From contig JAHLLH010000002.1 in the NCBI GenBank assembly GCA_020444265.1, positions 423,033 to 487,032 on the forward strand: DNA of 64,000 nt, written 5' to 3'. This DNA is from a bacterium (lineage in GTDB: Bacteria > Electryoneota > Electryoneia > Electryoneales > Electryoneaceae). Of this stretch, positions 8,156 through 17,218 are shown piece by piece. The notes beneath the pieces are model-generated. The model was not told where the DNA came from and did not search any database. It was given only the letters and a program-made list of their open reading frames with translations. Position 1 is the stretch's first letter. Every line of letters begins with the position of its first letter. The position numbers were made by a program, and so were the translations under genes.

Positions 8156-9066
8156 TGGAACGTACCCCGGAAGCCTTTCTCCAAGCCAAACGTCAACTGG
8201 ACAGCCGTTCGCATCACGTACCGACATGGCAATGGTTTCGTGCGGAACTGGCGACTCTCCAGCAAAGTGAACCCCTTCAAATCCTCGAACCGGGGTGCGG
8301 CACAGGAAGCCTTCTCGAGCACCTGCTAGCGCTCCCGGAATTGAAACATGCACGGATAGAGGCGTTTGATAACGATCCCGACCTGATCGCCTCTGCGCGA
8401 GCATTGCTACCTGAACGAGCAACGGCAGCGGGCTTTTCTCTGAACCGGAATGGAGAGCAATACCTTCTTCGGCAAGGAGAACGGAAAATCGAGATTGTCT
8501 ACCGTACCGCTGACATCGACCACTTCTCCATCTCGTCCAACCAAAACCATCCCTACGATATCCTGATCACTCACGCGTTTCTCGATTTGTTTCCCATCCC
8601 CGTCCTTGTACCAGACCTGTTGGCGCTGCTTAACTCGGGCGGCCTTTTCTACGCTTTGTTGACCTTTGATGGCGGGACCCGTTTTCTGCCTGAACTCGAT
8701 CGAAAGTTGGATGATCGGGTGGTTGAGCTATACCAACAAAGCATGGTCCGCAGAGACAAAGATGGACAGGTTTATTGGGGGTTTGAGGCGGGGCGTGATC
8801 TGCTGAGAGTGCTGCAGGATGTTAACGCCAAGCTGTTGTCATCCGGGGATTCAGATTGGAACGTGGATCCCGGCGAGTTGTTGTCCGAAACGGATTACAA
8901 GGTCTTTTTGCGGACGATCCTTGACTATGTAGAACGTGAGGTGGCAGGCAACGAGGACATTGATCCGAAACGTTTTGCAAATTGGATGAGGGAGCGTCGC
9001 AAGCAAGTGACGGAAAAGAGCCTGCGGTTCCGTGCGCATAACATCGATGTGTTGGCACGAGTGTAG
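8155..9066 (+). CDS. Class I SAM-dependent methyltransferase
   Basis: 303 residues. SAM-binding motif I is ILEPGCGTGSLLEHLL (residues 43-58), with the acidic strand IEAFDND following and an ILITHAFLDLFP strand IV. The C-terminal half is larger than a minimal methyltransferase and mostly helical. The ATG overlaps the glycosyltransferase stop. It closes the operon; a weak hairpin follows and the next gene is convergent. The substrate is unknown, possibly the glycosylated product of this operon. Confidence 0.85.
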   Translation: MERTPEAFLQAKRQLDSRSHHVPTWQWFRAELATLQQSEPLQILEPGCGTGSLLEHLLALPELKHARIEAFDNDPDLIASARALLPERATAAGFSLNRNGEQYLLRQGERKIEIVYRTADIDHFSISSNQNHPYDILITHAFLDLFPIPVLVPDLLALLNSGGLFYALLTFDGGTRFLPELDRKLDDRVVELYQQSMVRRDKDGQVYWGFEAGRDLLRVLQDVNAKLLSSGDSDWNVDPGELLSETDYKVFLRTILDYVEREVAGNEDIDPKRFANWMRERRKQVTEKSLRFRAHNIDVLARV

Positions 9067-9104
9067 GCCGGATTCTTGAGTCCGGTCTGGTGATCTCTTT
9101 TAGC
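9067..9104 (+). terminator. Possible terminator between convergent genes
   Basis: A short GCCGGATTCTTGAGTCCGGTC hairpin, 18-21 bases, directly follows the methyltransferase stop and is followed at a distance by TCTTTTAG. The stem is only about five to seven base pairs, so this is a weak call. Confidence 0.35.
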
Positions 9105-9136
9105 ACATTCGATGACGGGGGGGTGACACCAACACC

Positions 9137-10060
9137 TTACAACCATCCCGCCTCAACATCACGTTCGCGCATGAGTCGCTTTGTACGTTCCATCACCACC
9201 CGGTATACCGCTTCCTCGCCCACTTCACTGACCAGCTCCCCGATCCGAATCGTTGAACTGACATCCACCTCTACCCGTTGTGCACGGAACCTCTTGATCA
9301 CCACCTGCAGCATCGCAGCGAGTTCCTCTCGTGCCGCCCGGGTCCGTCGCAGACGGGTCAGCCAATGGTACTGGGCGAGGGGGGAGATGCAGCCACGGAT
9401 CAGCACAATCGCCAGCCGGGCCTGGGGGACCTGCCTGGCGAAAAAAGCCATACTCGAAGACCAGTGGTCGAGAGAGGAAAGCGCATCTGGATGGATAGCC
9501 GGGTCTGGTTCGATTTTCCCCGCCGGGTAGAGCGCCAATGCACCACCTGCCTTCAAGTGATGGATGCCTCGTCGCAAATGCGAAGGGAGAATTGCCTGTT
9601 CTCGATCCAGCAGCAACAATCGCCTGCGCACCTCGGGCAATGCTTCGAGGAAGGGGTTGCTGTGGGCGTAGAAGGTGAGGTCATCGCGGGCGAGAGTGCT
9701 CATCAGGGCGAGGGAATCGGTCAGGCCAGGATGGTTGGACAGCACGAGCAGGGGGCCCTCGGATGGTAGCTGTTTTCCAGCCAGCGAGAGCTGAACCTCC
9801 CACCCTTTCAGGAAACCATCCGCCGCTTGCCCCCATCCCAGTTGCCCGACCTCACGGTCAAATCGCAGAACCGAATCCGCGAACTCCCCGACCAGGGGAG
9901 TGACCAGAGGGTGCAGCAATCGTCCGAGGCGAGAGTCGAGCAGGCCGAGGCCGCGCATGAGGTCATCACGTGCGGCGATTGAAAGCGCCTCTCTACCTGA
10001 GCTCGACAAAATGGCGTCTCCGTTTGCAACCAGTTCGAAGGTAGGGGTGCAGGGAAGCAC
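9137..10060 (-). CDS. 1-acyl-glycerol-3-phosphate acyltransferase-like protein
   Basis: The PlsC-type acyltransferase signature is present: LLVLSNHPGLTDSLALMST carries the NHx4D motif, and LYPAGKIEPDP corresponds to the FPEG-like second block. It should move acyl chains onto a lipid acceptor at the inner membrane. The frame is open to 10192, but that would overlap the start of the divergent oxidoreductase gene (10179), and the first 36 residues look non-coding. I therefore place the start at GTG 10060, though no clear ribosome site supports it. It converges with the operon ending at 9066. Confidence 0.8.
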   Translation of the reverse strand: MLPCTPTFELVANGDAILSSSGREALSIAARDDLMRGLGLLDSRLGRLLHPLVTPLVGEFADSVLRFDREVGQLGWGQAADGFLKGWEVQLSLAGKQLPSEGPLLVLSNHPGLTDSLALMSTLARDDLTFYAHSNPFLEALPEVRRRLLLLDREQAILPSHLRRGIHHLKAGGALALYPAGKIEPDPAIHPDALSSLDHWSSSMAFFARQVPQARLAIVLIRGCISPLAQYHWLTRLRRTRAAREELAAMLQVVIKRFRAQRVEVDVSSTIRIGELVSEVGEEAVYRVVMERTKRLMRERDVEAGWL

Positions 10061-10178
10061 CGGGAATGGACTTTCAGTCGAAACGTTCCTGTCTCCAGGG
10101 CAGTGTCCATTGTCCCGCGAACGGTTGGTCACTACTTTCGAGCGTAACGCGGACAGACACCGCAAGCGAGGAGTGAGC

Positions 10179-11144
10179 ATGGACCGGATCAAGACCGGAG
10201 TGATTGGAGTTGGACGGCTGGGACGATTTCACGCGCAGAAACATGCGGCGAATCCCGGTGCGGAGTTGGTGGGGGTCTATGATGCCGATGCCAAACGAGC
10301 CGAGGAGGTCGCGCGTGAGGTGGGCTGCCGTCGCTACGCCAACCTCGATGCGCTGCTCGCTGATGTCGATGCTGTCAGCTGTGCCGCACCGACCACCCTC
10401 CACAATGAAGTCGGTCTCCAGATTCTCGGTGCAGGCCGTCATCTACTGATGGAAAAACCGATTGCCGCCACCTCAAAAGAGGCGAAGGCGCTGGTCGATA
10501 CCGCCGCGAAAAAGAAACTTGTGTTGCAGGTGGGGCACATCGAACGCTTCAACCCGGGAGTGACCGCGCTCCGTGGCATCGAGGTCCATCCGAAGTTTGT
10601 CGAAGCACACCGTCTCGCGCCCTACAGCCCTCGTGGCGCGGATGTCAGTGTGGTTCACGACCTGATGATCCACGATCTCGATGTGCTGCTGCACTGGATG
10701 GGTCACGAGGTGGAACGTGTCGATGCCTCCGGTGTCCCGGTCATCACGAAGGAAGTGGACATTGCCAATGTTCGCATCACCTTCTCCGGGAAACGAGTCG
10801 CCAACCTGACCGCCAGCCGGATCAGCCTGAAACGGATGCGAAAATTCCGGATGTTCGACGAGAACGCCTACATCTCGGTCGATTTCGAAAAGAAGCGTGC
10901 AGAGATTTTCAAACGCGTTCCCCCCGGTACCCCGAAAGCACTGCCGATCCCTGGGGCGGACGATCATGACCTGCGTGTGCTGATCAAACGGACGCGTGCG
11001 AAGAAAAACGAGGATGCGCTCGCAAAGGAAGTCGATTCCTTCCTCGATGCAGTTCGCTCCGGCGGTAAGCCGGAGGTGGGAGGGCTGGAAGCGATGGTAG
11101 CCCTCGAACTGGCTGAGGAAATCGCGCGGCAGTGTCAGCAGTAG
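10179..11144 (+). CDS. Gfo/Idh/MocA-family NAD(P)-dependent oxidoreductase
   Basis: 321 residues from an ATG preceded by GCGAGGAGTGAG. The Rossmann motif GVIGVGRLGRFHA lies at residues 7-19, EKP at 92-94, and the substrate-domain HDLMIHDLDVLL stretch carries the catalytic His/Asp region of the family. Sequences of this type often act on UDP-sugars; GnnA, which prepares UDP-GlcNAc for amide-linked lipid A, is one example. Whether that holds here cannot be decided, as no lpx gene is adjacent. A family 2 repeat follows directly. Confidence 0.87.
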   Translation: MDRIKTGVIGVGRLGRFHAQKHAANPGAELVGVYDADAKRAEEVAREVGCRRYANLDALLADVDAVSCAAPTTLHNEVGLQILGAGRHLLMEKPIAATSKEAKALVDTAAKKKLVLQVGHIERFNPGVTALRGIEVHPKFVEAHRLAPYSPRGADVSVVHDLMIHDLDVLLHWMGHEVERVDASGVPVITKEVDIANVRITFSGKRVANLTASRISLKRMRKFRMFDENAYISVDFEKKRAEIFKRVPPGTPKALPIPGADDHDLRVLIKRTRAKKNEDALAKEVDSFLDAVRSGGKPEVGGLEAMVALELAEEIARQCQQ

Positions 11145-11166
11145 AGGTGGGATGGTGTGAGTTGGT

Positions 11167-11351
11167 GTCATCCCGGGCCCCGACCCGGGATCCAGCATCT
11201 TTCGCCTTGAATGAGGCAGTTCATAGGCCCCCAGCGAATATGTCTGGCGGTGGTTCGGCCCGCACGACGCCACATCCTCACGACCTCGGATTTGACCAGG
11301 AGAGACTGCCTGAATAGTGGAGGCTGGGCCCCGGATCAAGTCCGGGGTGAC
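11167..11351. repeat. Dispersed inverted-repeat element, family 2, copy 1
   Basis: 185 bp, opening with GTCATCCCGGGCCCCGACCC and closing with the near-complement GGATCAAGTCCGGGGTGAC. The same ends and spacing recur at 17219-17405, 25988-26169 and 39930-40115. This copy reaches into the next gene: the last codons of the minus-strand GT-B protein (SPRT and its stop) are read from the right end of the element. Confidence 0.8.
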
Positions 11352-12457
11352 ATGCCAACCACCTCCGTAAGCAAACGTTTCGCTACCACCTCCGCACCAT
11401 CACTCCGTATCCCGCTGAAATCGTAGGGAAGTTGGGCGAGGACGGTTTCAATCGCCTCCTCCCAGCGACCTGCAAAAAGGTCCTCATTGCTGATCAGGGC
11501 AAAGGGCATGGACTGCTCGGCGAAACCGATGATCGCGGGGGCTTCCATGAACTGGGTACGGTCGGTAAGGATCAGGCCGGAATGGTTGGCGGCGGTTTCG
11601 GCGACAGTGCTGTAGCCCGGTTTGCTCAGGACCACATCCATCGCGCGCACGAGATCATTGTAACGTAACCCGAGTGCCTTCAGATCCGCATCGGTCAGGT
11701 AAAGGTAGCCCTCACCCGGATCCTCGATGGGTGGGGTGACGACGAAACGATACCCGGTCATTTGGGAGGCACGTGCCAGCCGTGCCCCACGTAACCCCTC
11801 GCCACCGAAAGCCAGCAGCACAAGGGGACGGGTTTCGTCTTGCAGGCCGAGACGGGAGCGAGTCTCCTCGATGGATATCTGCGAAGCCCGAGCAACCAGC
11901 GGCACCTGCTCAACAACAGGGAAGCTTGCCATGCCGATATGCATCGGGAGACGGAAGAGTCGTGTCGAATGGGAGTAAGCCTCGCTGGCCAGCGAAACGA
12001 ATCGTTCCAGCTCAGGCGCATCCTTCGCGAGATCGCGCCAGATGTCATCCCAGGAAAAATTACTGCACCCATAGGCGGGTACACCGGCGATCTGACAGGC
12101 TTCAAATGCACGTGGGCTGATGTCGATCAGCGCTGCGTCGATCCCTGTCTGTTTCAGCCACACCGCTTCCTGCTCAACCAGCTTGTCGCCTTCGGGACCA
12201 TAGAAGAAAGTCAGCTTTTCAACGGATGCAGGGAGGTCATGACGGATCGAATCGAGGGCGACCAGTCCGATGTCGAGACGGATGGGAGCAAACGAGGAGG
12301 GATGCTGCTCGAGGGTCTCGAGCAGCATCTCCTCCCGGTACGGTGCACGTATGTGAATGCCGACATCGGGCCGTTGTTTCTGCACCTGACGGATGACCGC
12401 GAGGGTCCTTGTCAGGTGGCCGTAGCCATGCCCGGTGACGTAAAACGCAAGGTTCAT
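11336..12457 (-). CDS. GT-B glycosyltransferase-like protein resembling the arabinokinase N-terminal domain
   Basis: 373 residues starting MNLAFYVTGHGYGHLTRTLAV. This glycine/His-rich opening is shared by MurG-like GT-B enzymes and by the N-terminal domain of plant L-arabinokinase. The second half has LVLLAFGGEGLRGARLA and ADVVLSKPGYST-like features (here AMDVVLSKPGYSTVAE), the donor-binding region of such enzymes. The acceptor is unknown. Its ATG overlaps the upstream SppA-like gene's stop by four bases, so the two are coupled. The C terminus appears trimmed or replaced by a family 2 repeat. Confidence 0.8.
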   Translation of the reverse strand: MNLAFYVTGHGYGHLTRTLAVIRQVQKQRPDVGIHIRAPYREEMLLETLEQHPSSFAPIRLDIGLVALDSIRHDLPASVEKLTFFYGPEGDKLVEQEAVWLKQTGIDAALIDISPRAFEACQIAGVPAYGCSNFSWDDIWRDLAKDAPELERFVSLASEAYSHSTRLFRLPMHIGMASFPVVEQVPLVARASQISIEETRSRLGLQDETRPLVLLAFGGEGLRGARLARASQMTGYRFVVTPPIEDPGEGYLYLTDADLKALGLRYNDLVRAMDVVLSKPGYSTVAETAANHSGLILTDRTQFMEAPAIIGFAEQSMPFALISNEDLFAGRWEEAIETVLAQLPYDFSGIRSDGAEVVAKRLLTEVVGMSPRT

Positions 12458-14967
12458 TTCATCAACATCGCTTCTTCGTCAATCGGCAGCAACAGCATGG
12501 CGTTGTCATCCTGCATGCGTTCGATTGTCTCTTTCGCCTTCACCATCTCCTGGACCGTCATCAACTGGTCCCCGATGATCAAGGTACGAAGCTGACGTGA
12601 GAAGGGTTCCGCTGTCACACGCGGGTAGAGATCGGCTTCGATCACTTCGCTACGCTTGACGCCTACCCTTTCCTTTGCCACCTGGATGGCATCCCACAGG
12701 CCGCCATTCATGTCGACCAGACCCGCCTCGAGGGCATCTTTGCCGGACCAGACACGGCCCTGCGCGAGTTCTTCGACACGGTCCATCTCCATGCCACGAC
12801 CATCTGCGACAATGGATTTGAAGGTGGTGTAGGTCTGATCAACACCTTTCCGGATCACGTCGAGTTCATCGTCGGTCAAGACTTTGCCACGCTGCAGGTT
12901 AATATTCTTCCCGCGTGATACATCGTCGAACGTGATTCCCAACAGGGAGTCGAGACCCGGTTCGCTGGCAAGATGGGCGGTGATGACCCCGATCGACCCA
13001 GTGATGGTGTTGCGGTCGGCGATGATGGTATCCGCAAGCGCCGAGATGTAGTAGCCGCCGGAAGCCGCGACACCGGCCATGGAGACAATCACCGGGATGT
13101 GACGGACACCTTCGATAGAATGGTCGGTGGTGCGACGGATTTCGCGTGCAATGATGTCACTTGCCAGCGCGCTGCCGCCGGGGGAATCGACACGGAGGAC
13201 GATCGCCTTGACATGCTTGTCATTGCGTGCGGCCCTGATCGCCTGGGCAACCGTTTCCGATCCCATCTGCTCGTCTGTCAGGAAGCCGTCCCGGCTTTTC
13301 CCACGCTGAATCGCGCCGGTTGCATAGACAATCGCGATCTTCGGGGTGGTCATCGACTCCCAGGTCTCGTCGATCATCGGGTTCGACAAATAGTTCCACT
13401 CGGAGACCATTTGCGGCATCCAGGAGTCGCTGAAATCTTCTTTGACACGCTCTTTCAACTCATCCGGGTAGAGCAGGTCGTCCACCATGCCCATATCGAG
13501 CAGAATCGAGCCCTCATGCAGCGCATCGTTGACCCACGCTTCCGCCGTTGAACGGCTGATATTTCTGCCTTTGCTGACACCATCCAACCAGCTGTCCCAG
13601 CTGTCCTCGAGCAGGGCTTCGCGCGATTCACGGGACTCTTCGGAGAAGTTGGTCCGGGTAAAGGTTTCACCGGCGGACTTGTACTTGCCCGCGGCGACCA
13701 CCTGCATCTCCATGTCCAGCTTGTCGAGGGTGCCCTTGAGGAAGAGGCCGGTCATCCCCATGCCAGGCAGGAAGACGGCTCCTTCCGGGTAGAGGTAAAT
13801 TTTGTCGGCGACACTGGCGAGATAGTAGCTGCCCATGCCCAGGTCATAGCCGTAGACCACGATCTTCTTGCCCGCCGCCTGGAACCGTGTGAATGCGTCA
13901 CGCAGTTCATTCAGATCGGACATGGAGGCCTGGAAGTTGTCGATCTCGAGGCTGATACCCACGACACGGTCATCCTTGGTCATCATGTCGATACGTTCAA
14001 TGGTTTCCAGCAGGTTACGATTCCGTCCACCGAAAAAGCTGAAGCCCTTATCTTCTTCAACAAGCTGACCGCGCAGTTTGATGTTGACAATCCGCTGGGG
14101 GGTGAAGTTGTTGAACACGGAGTTGTAAGCATGGCTGCTCAAGCGCACATAGCCGACGCCGCCATCTTTCGCGGTTCCTGCGGGAGGATCGGACGGGAAG
14201 GCGTGCGAGTGGCCGAAGGTCAGCGACTCTACCGTGAAGTTCAGCCCGGCGAAAACCGTTTCGGTTTCCATATCGTACCCACCGCTGACACCGATGCCCG
14301 GCATCGCCTTCAGCTCGGCGAGGAAGCGGGGTTTGGCAAACTCGTAATCGTCCGTGGGTAGTGGTTTGTGCATGGTGCCATCAACAGAGAGAGTCAGCGG
14401 GCCACGCATGGGCCGGAACGCGAGGGCCATGTTGTAAGAAGCATCATGGTCAACCGTTCCGATACGACCACCAACAGCATCCTGGATGACAAGACCCAGG
14501 GAGAGGCATTCGGTCGGACGTGCGAGAAAACCGAAGTCCCAGGTGTTTTGACGATCCAGGTTGTAGAAGTAGTGGTAGTTGAACCCGAAGTAAAGACCCT
14601 GGGCTAATTCGCCGCCCAGCCCCCAGGTGTACCGACGTCCGCTGACCGGACCATTCATGTATTCGGTTGCGAAGCCGAGACCACCTGCGGCCAGGGCAAA
14701 GCCGAAATCATCATCGTAGATCAGGTCGTTCTGATCGAAGCTGGCCGGTTTGGTGAAGAGGAAACCTCCCTCATCGCCAATTCCGATGCCAGCCGGGTTA
14801 GACCAGACGGCGCCAATGGCGTCGGGTGTGGCTACCGAGCCATAGGGTGTGGCAATCAAGGCACGGCTGTTTGGTAGATTGGTGAAGCCAATTTGTGCCT
14901 GTGCAGGTGCGACAACCGCGACCAGCATCAAGCCCAACAGTCCAGCAATCGTAGCTTTGCGTAACAT
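12454..14967 (-). CDS. Outer-membrane beta-barrel fused to a tandem SppA-type (S49) protease
   Basis: 837 residues from an ATG with GGAGGGAG just upstream. A signal peptide ends at AQA. The first 290 or so residues look like an outer-membrane barrel related to FadL/PorV-type proteins (ATPDAIGAVWSNPAGIGIG, then many alternating strands). The rest is a 67K-type SppA: Lys430 in GKYKSAG corresponds to E. coli Lys209, and Ser636 in AASGGYY is the nucleophile. Standard SppA is a membrane-anchored signal-peptide peptidase; a barrel fusion would place it in the outer membrane. It is coupled to the GT-B gene downstream. Confidence 0.85.
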   Translation of the reverse strand: MLRKATIAGLLGLMLVAVVAPAQAQIGFTNLPNSRALIATPYGSVATPDAIGAVWSNPAGIGIGDEGGFLFTKPASFDQNDLIYDDDFGFALAAGGLGFATEYMNGPVSGRRYTWGLGGELAQGLYFGFNYHYFYNLDRQNTWDFGFLARPTECLSLGLVIQDAVGGRIGTVDHDASYNMALAFRPMRGPLTLSVDGTMHKPLPTDDYEFAKPRFLAELKAMPGIGVSGGYDMETETVFAGLNFTVESLTFGHSHAFPSDPPAGTAKDGGVGYVRLSSHAYNSVFNNFTPQRIVNIKLRGQLVEEDKGFSFFGGRNRNLLETIERIDMMTKDDRVVGISLEIDNFQASMSDLNELRDAFTRFQAAGKKIVVYGYDLGMGSYYLASVADKIYLYPEGAVFLPGMGMTGLFLKGTLDKLDMEMQVVAAGKYKSAGETFTRTNFSEESRESREALLEDSWDSWLDGVSKGRNISRSTAEAWVNDALHEGSILLDMGMVDDLLYPDELKERVKEDFSDSWMPQMVSEWNYLSNPMIDETWESMTTPKIAIVYATGAIQRGKSRDGFLTDEQMGSETVAQAIRAARNDKHVKAIVLRVDSPGGSALASDIIAREIRRTTDHSIEGVRHIPVIVSMAGVAASGGYYISALADTIIADRNTITGSIGVITAHLASEPGLDSLLGITFDDVSRGKNINLQRGKVLTDDELDVIRKGVDQTYTTFKSIVADGRGMEMDRVEELAQGRVWSGKDALEAGLVDMNGGLWDAIQVAKERVGVKRSEVIEADLYPRVTAEPFSRQLRTLIIGDQLMTVQEMVKAKETIERMQDDNAMLLLPIDEEAMLMK

Positions 14968-15076
14968 CTCTCCCTCCAGATGCAACCCGGTAGATGCCTC
15001 TACAAATCCCCCCCAGAGGGGCGAGCACCATGTTGGCAAGATCCAGCGCAACGATGGCAATATCCCGGGATTACAA

Positions 15077-15979
15077 TTATGCCCGCTGATCCAGGTGAAG
15101 CAGCAGGGTTGTCAATGCGTCTTCTAAAGGATGGTCAGTGGAAAGCAGGTGGTGACGTACTTGGTGATGGGCGCAGCCCGTCTTGATTGTTTCCAGGTAC
15201 TCATCCATCTGCTCTCGATACGCCTCCTTCACTTGCCACGGGTTCACTGCAATGGATGTGCCAGTCTCGAGACCCTCGAAACGACTCTCGCGTGTAAACC
15301 CGAAATCGAGCTCGCGTGGATCGAGGATCTGGAAGACGAGGACATCCTGTCCCTGGTGACGGAAATGATGGAGGCCCTCGAGAATGTCGGAGGGGTTGTC
15401 CAGCAGGTCGGAAATAAGGATAACAAGGCCACGGCGGTTCAAACGTTCCGCGACAGCATGCAGCACATCGCCCAGTTTCGTTTCACCGCTCGGTTCGTGG
15501 CGTTCCAGCGCGGCCCAGAGCTCATTTCGCCAGGTCAACGCGGACCGTGGTGTGAGCAGCTCACGAAGCTCTGTGTCAAACAGGCCCAGGCCGACCGCAT
15601 CCCGCTGGTTCAGCAGCAGGTAAATCAGCGAAGCAGCGAGGGTGCGTCCGTACTCAGCCTTGCTAACCTCCCCCCCGGAGGCAAAGCCCATCGAGCCCGA
15701 AAGGTCGAGCAGGATGGTGGCGCGAAGGTTCGTTTCTTCCTGGTATTGCTTGATGTAATGGCGGTCAGTGCGGCCGAGAACTTTCCAATCGATGTGTTTA
15801 AGAGGATCACCTGGCTGGTACATCCGGTGTTCGGCGAATTCGACCGAAAAACCATGGTAGGGACTGCGGTGCAACCCGGTCATATACCCCTCGACGACCA
15901 CCTTCGCTCGGAGCGAAAGGGGTTGGAGACGATGGATCAGGGTCGAGGAGACCAGCTCTTTTTCGGATGCACGCAACAT
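15077..15979 (-). CDS. DUF58 protein with VWA-like fold
   Basis: 300 residues. The DUF58 core is clear: EFAEHRMYQPGDPLKHIDWKVLGRTD at about residues 47-72, followed by a VWA-like strand with a DLSGSMG metal-site motif near 93-99. DUF58 proteins act with MoxR ATPases, often as metal-dependent chaperones. The MoxR gene lies 1.5 kb upstream on the same strand, separated by the redoxin selenoprotein gene and repeats, so the usual operon is split here. The N terminus has no membrane segment. Confidence 0.88.
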   Translation of the reverse strand: MLRASEKELVSSTLIHRLQPLSLRAKVVVEGYMTGLHRSPYHGFSVEFAEHRMYQPGDPLKHIDWKVLGRTDRHYIKQYQEETNLRATILLDLSGSMGFASGGEVSKAEYGRTLAASLIYLLLNQRDAVGLGLFDTELRELLTPRSALTWRNELWAALERHEPSGETKLGDVLHAVAERLNRRGLVILISDLLDNPSDILEGLHHFRHQGQDVLVFQILDPRELDFGFTRESRFEGLETGTSIAVNPWQVKEAYREQMDEYLETIKTGCAHHQVRHHLLSTDHPLEDALTTLLLHLDQRA

Positions 15980-16063
15980 GGGAGCAAGGTAAGGGGTCCG
16001 TGGGCCTCTACGCTTGGCTTCGGGTTGTCTTGGGGAGATGAGATGGCAGCCTGAACCAGATGA

Positions 16064-16852
16064 CTACCTCACATACACCACTCGTCTGGTTGCACTTCCC
16101 AGGGCTCCGGCATCAAGACGGAGGATGTAGATCCCGGACGCGCCGGATGGAGACCAGGTGATCTCGTGCTCGCCAGAGGAGTAGATGCGTGTCGCGAATG
16201 CATCGACTTGCTGTCCCGTGACGTTGTAGATCGATACACTCACCGGGGCGGATTCGCTTAGCCTGAAGCGCGCACGGAGTTGACTGTTGAAGGGATTGGG
16301 CCATGTACGGACCAACGAAAAGGCATCCGGTACACTGACTTCCGGCTCTGGTGCATCGGTATCCGCCAGTAACTCGTCAATGACTGCCCGATGGGCGGTG
16401 GCATTGAAGCCATGACGGCTGGATACAAGCTGCACGATACCTTCCTGATCGATGATGACGTACTGACGGTCTACTTGGTAGACATTCCCCACCTCGCTGC
16501 CCTGGGTCAGGAGTGGGAAAGTGGCTCCTCCCTGGTCGCCAAATCCTTCGACCGCGAACGTTGAGCCGTTCCACTGGTCAATGCCAAGCACTTGAACATC
16601 TTGTGATGGGTAGGCTTCATGGATTTGTGCCTGAACGGAACCAACCTGGTCCCGGCAGGCCGGTCAGGAATAGCCGAAGAACATGATGTAGACCACCGTG
16701 CCACGGTAGTCACTAAGGCTATGCGACATGCCGTCCGTATCACTCAACGTGAATTCGGGCGCAGTTTCGCCCACCTCTACCGCCTGTGCGGGGAGGACGG
16801 CAATGGCAAGAAGCAGAACGACAGAAAGGATCGAACCAATAGAACGGATCAT
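16064..16852 (-). CDS. Predicted selenoprotein: exported redoxin (UxxC) with C-terminal sorting domain
   Basis: One frame runs from ATG 16852 to 16064 (262 codons) with a single in-frame TGA at 16666-16664, codon 63. N terminus: a signal peptide ending VLPAQA, then a peroxiredoxin/thioredoxin-like domain (VGETAPEFTLSDTDG, YIMFFGYS). The TGA sits in GYS-U-PACRDQ, where relatives carry CxxC, giving Sec63 and Cys66. The frame then continues as a normal redoxin strand (VQVLGIDQWNG) and ends in a PNPFNS-type sorting domain of about 85 residues. A SECIS-like hairpin follows the TGA. Alternatives are a sequencing error or a decayed gene, but 199 codons remain clean after the TGA. Confidence 0.82.
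16629..16660 (-). promoter_or_regulatory. Bacterial SECIS hairpin downstream of the in-frame TGA
   Basis: Reading the mRNA after UGA, four-base offset: a GCCUG/CAGGC outer stem (5 bp), a C versus UU internal loop, then CGGGACC/GGUUCCG (7 bp, one G-U pair) closed by the pentaloop AGGUU. The loop begins 16 nt after the UGA, close to the 17 nt in E. coli fdhF, whose loop is AGGUCU. A loop G and this spacing are what SelB-dependent bacterial SECIS elements need. The bulged U of fdhF is not evident. Confidence 0.75.
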
Positions 16853-17033
16853 GCGTCACCCTTTTTATCAACGGGTTTCAGCGGGGTTGTAAGGGTATAC
16901 TAACTCTGGTGGTGTGCGTACAGCAAGGGGGGTGGTGGAGGTTGGGAGAGGAAAGGATGTGTGTGGGTGGCGTGGTTATCGAAGTTAGCCACGCATGCAT
17001 TCTGTCCGGGATCGGCTAGAACGCGCGACAGCA

Positions 17034-17192
17034 CGTCATTGCGAACGAAGCGAAGCCCAGTGCGGCAATCTGCTCTTGAATTGGGGGCGCTAGCCCTCAG
17101 TCGCCTTGCCAGTGAAGGTGGAACGGTGCCTGGCGGCACCGTAGGCAGGGTGTAGATTGCCAAGTCCCTTCGCTGCGGTCCTCGCAACGATG
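17034..17192. repeat. Dispersed inverted-repeat element, family 3
   Basis: Left end CGTCATTGCGAACGAAGCG at 17034, followed by GCGGCAATC; the right end is its imperfect complement (ATTGCCAAG, then CTTCGCTGCGG, then CTCGCAACGATG) ending near 17192. This is the widespread 'cattgcgag-gaagcaatc' type of intergenic palindrome. A half-copy lies at about 29363-29395. It stands immediately beside a family 2 element, and together they fill most of the 637-bp gap between the selenoprotein and moxR genes. The remaining part near 16853-17033 shows nothing recognisable. Confidence 0.65.
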
Positions 17193-17218
17193 TGATTTGA
17201 CGAGTTTCACTCGTAACC

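Noticed and set aside
16064-16852. Reading the redoxin gene as a frameshift or nonsense pseudogene
   Set aside because: There is no frameshift. The only stop is a TGA at the CxxC position with a SECIS-like hairpin after it, and the rest of the frame is intact, so Sec is the simpler reading.
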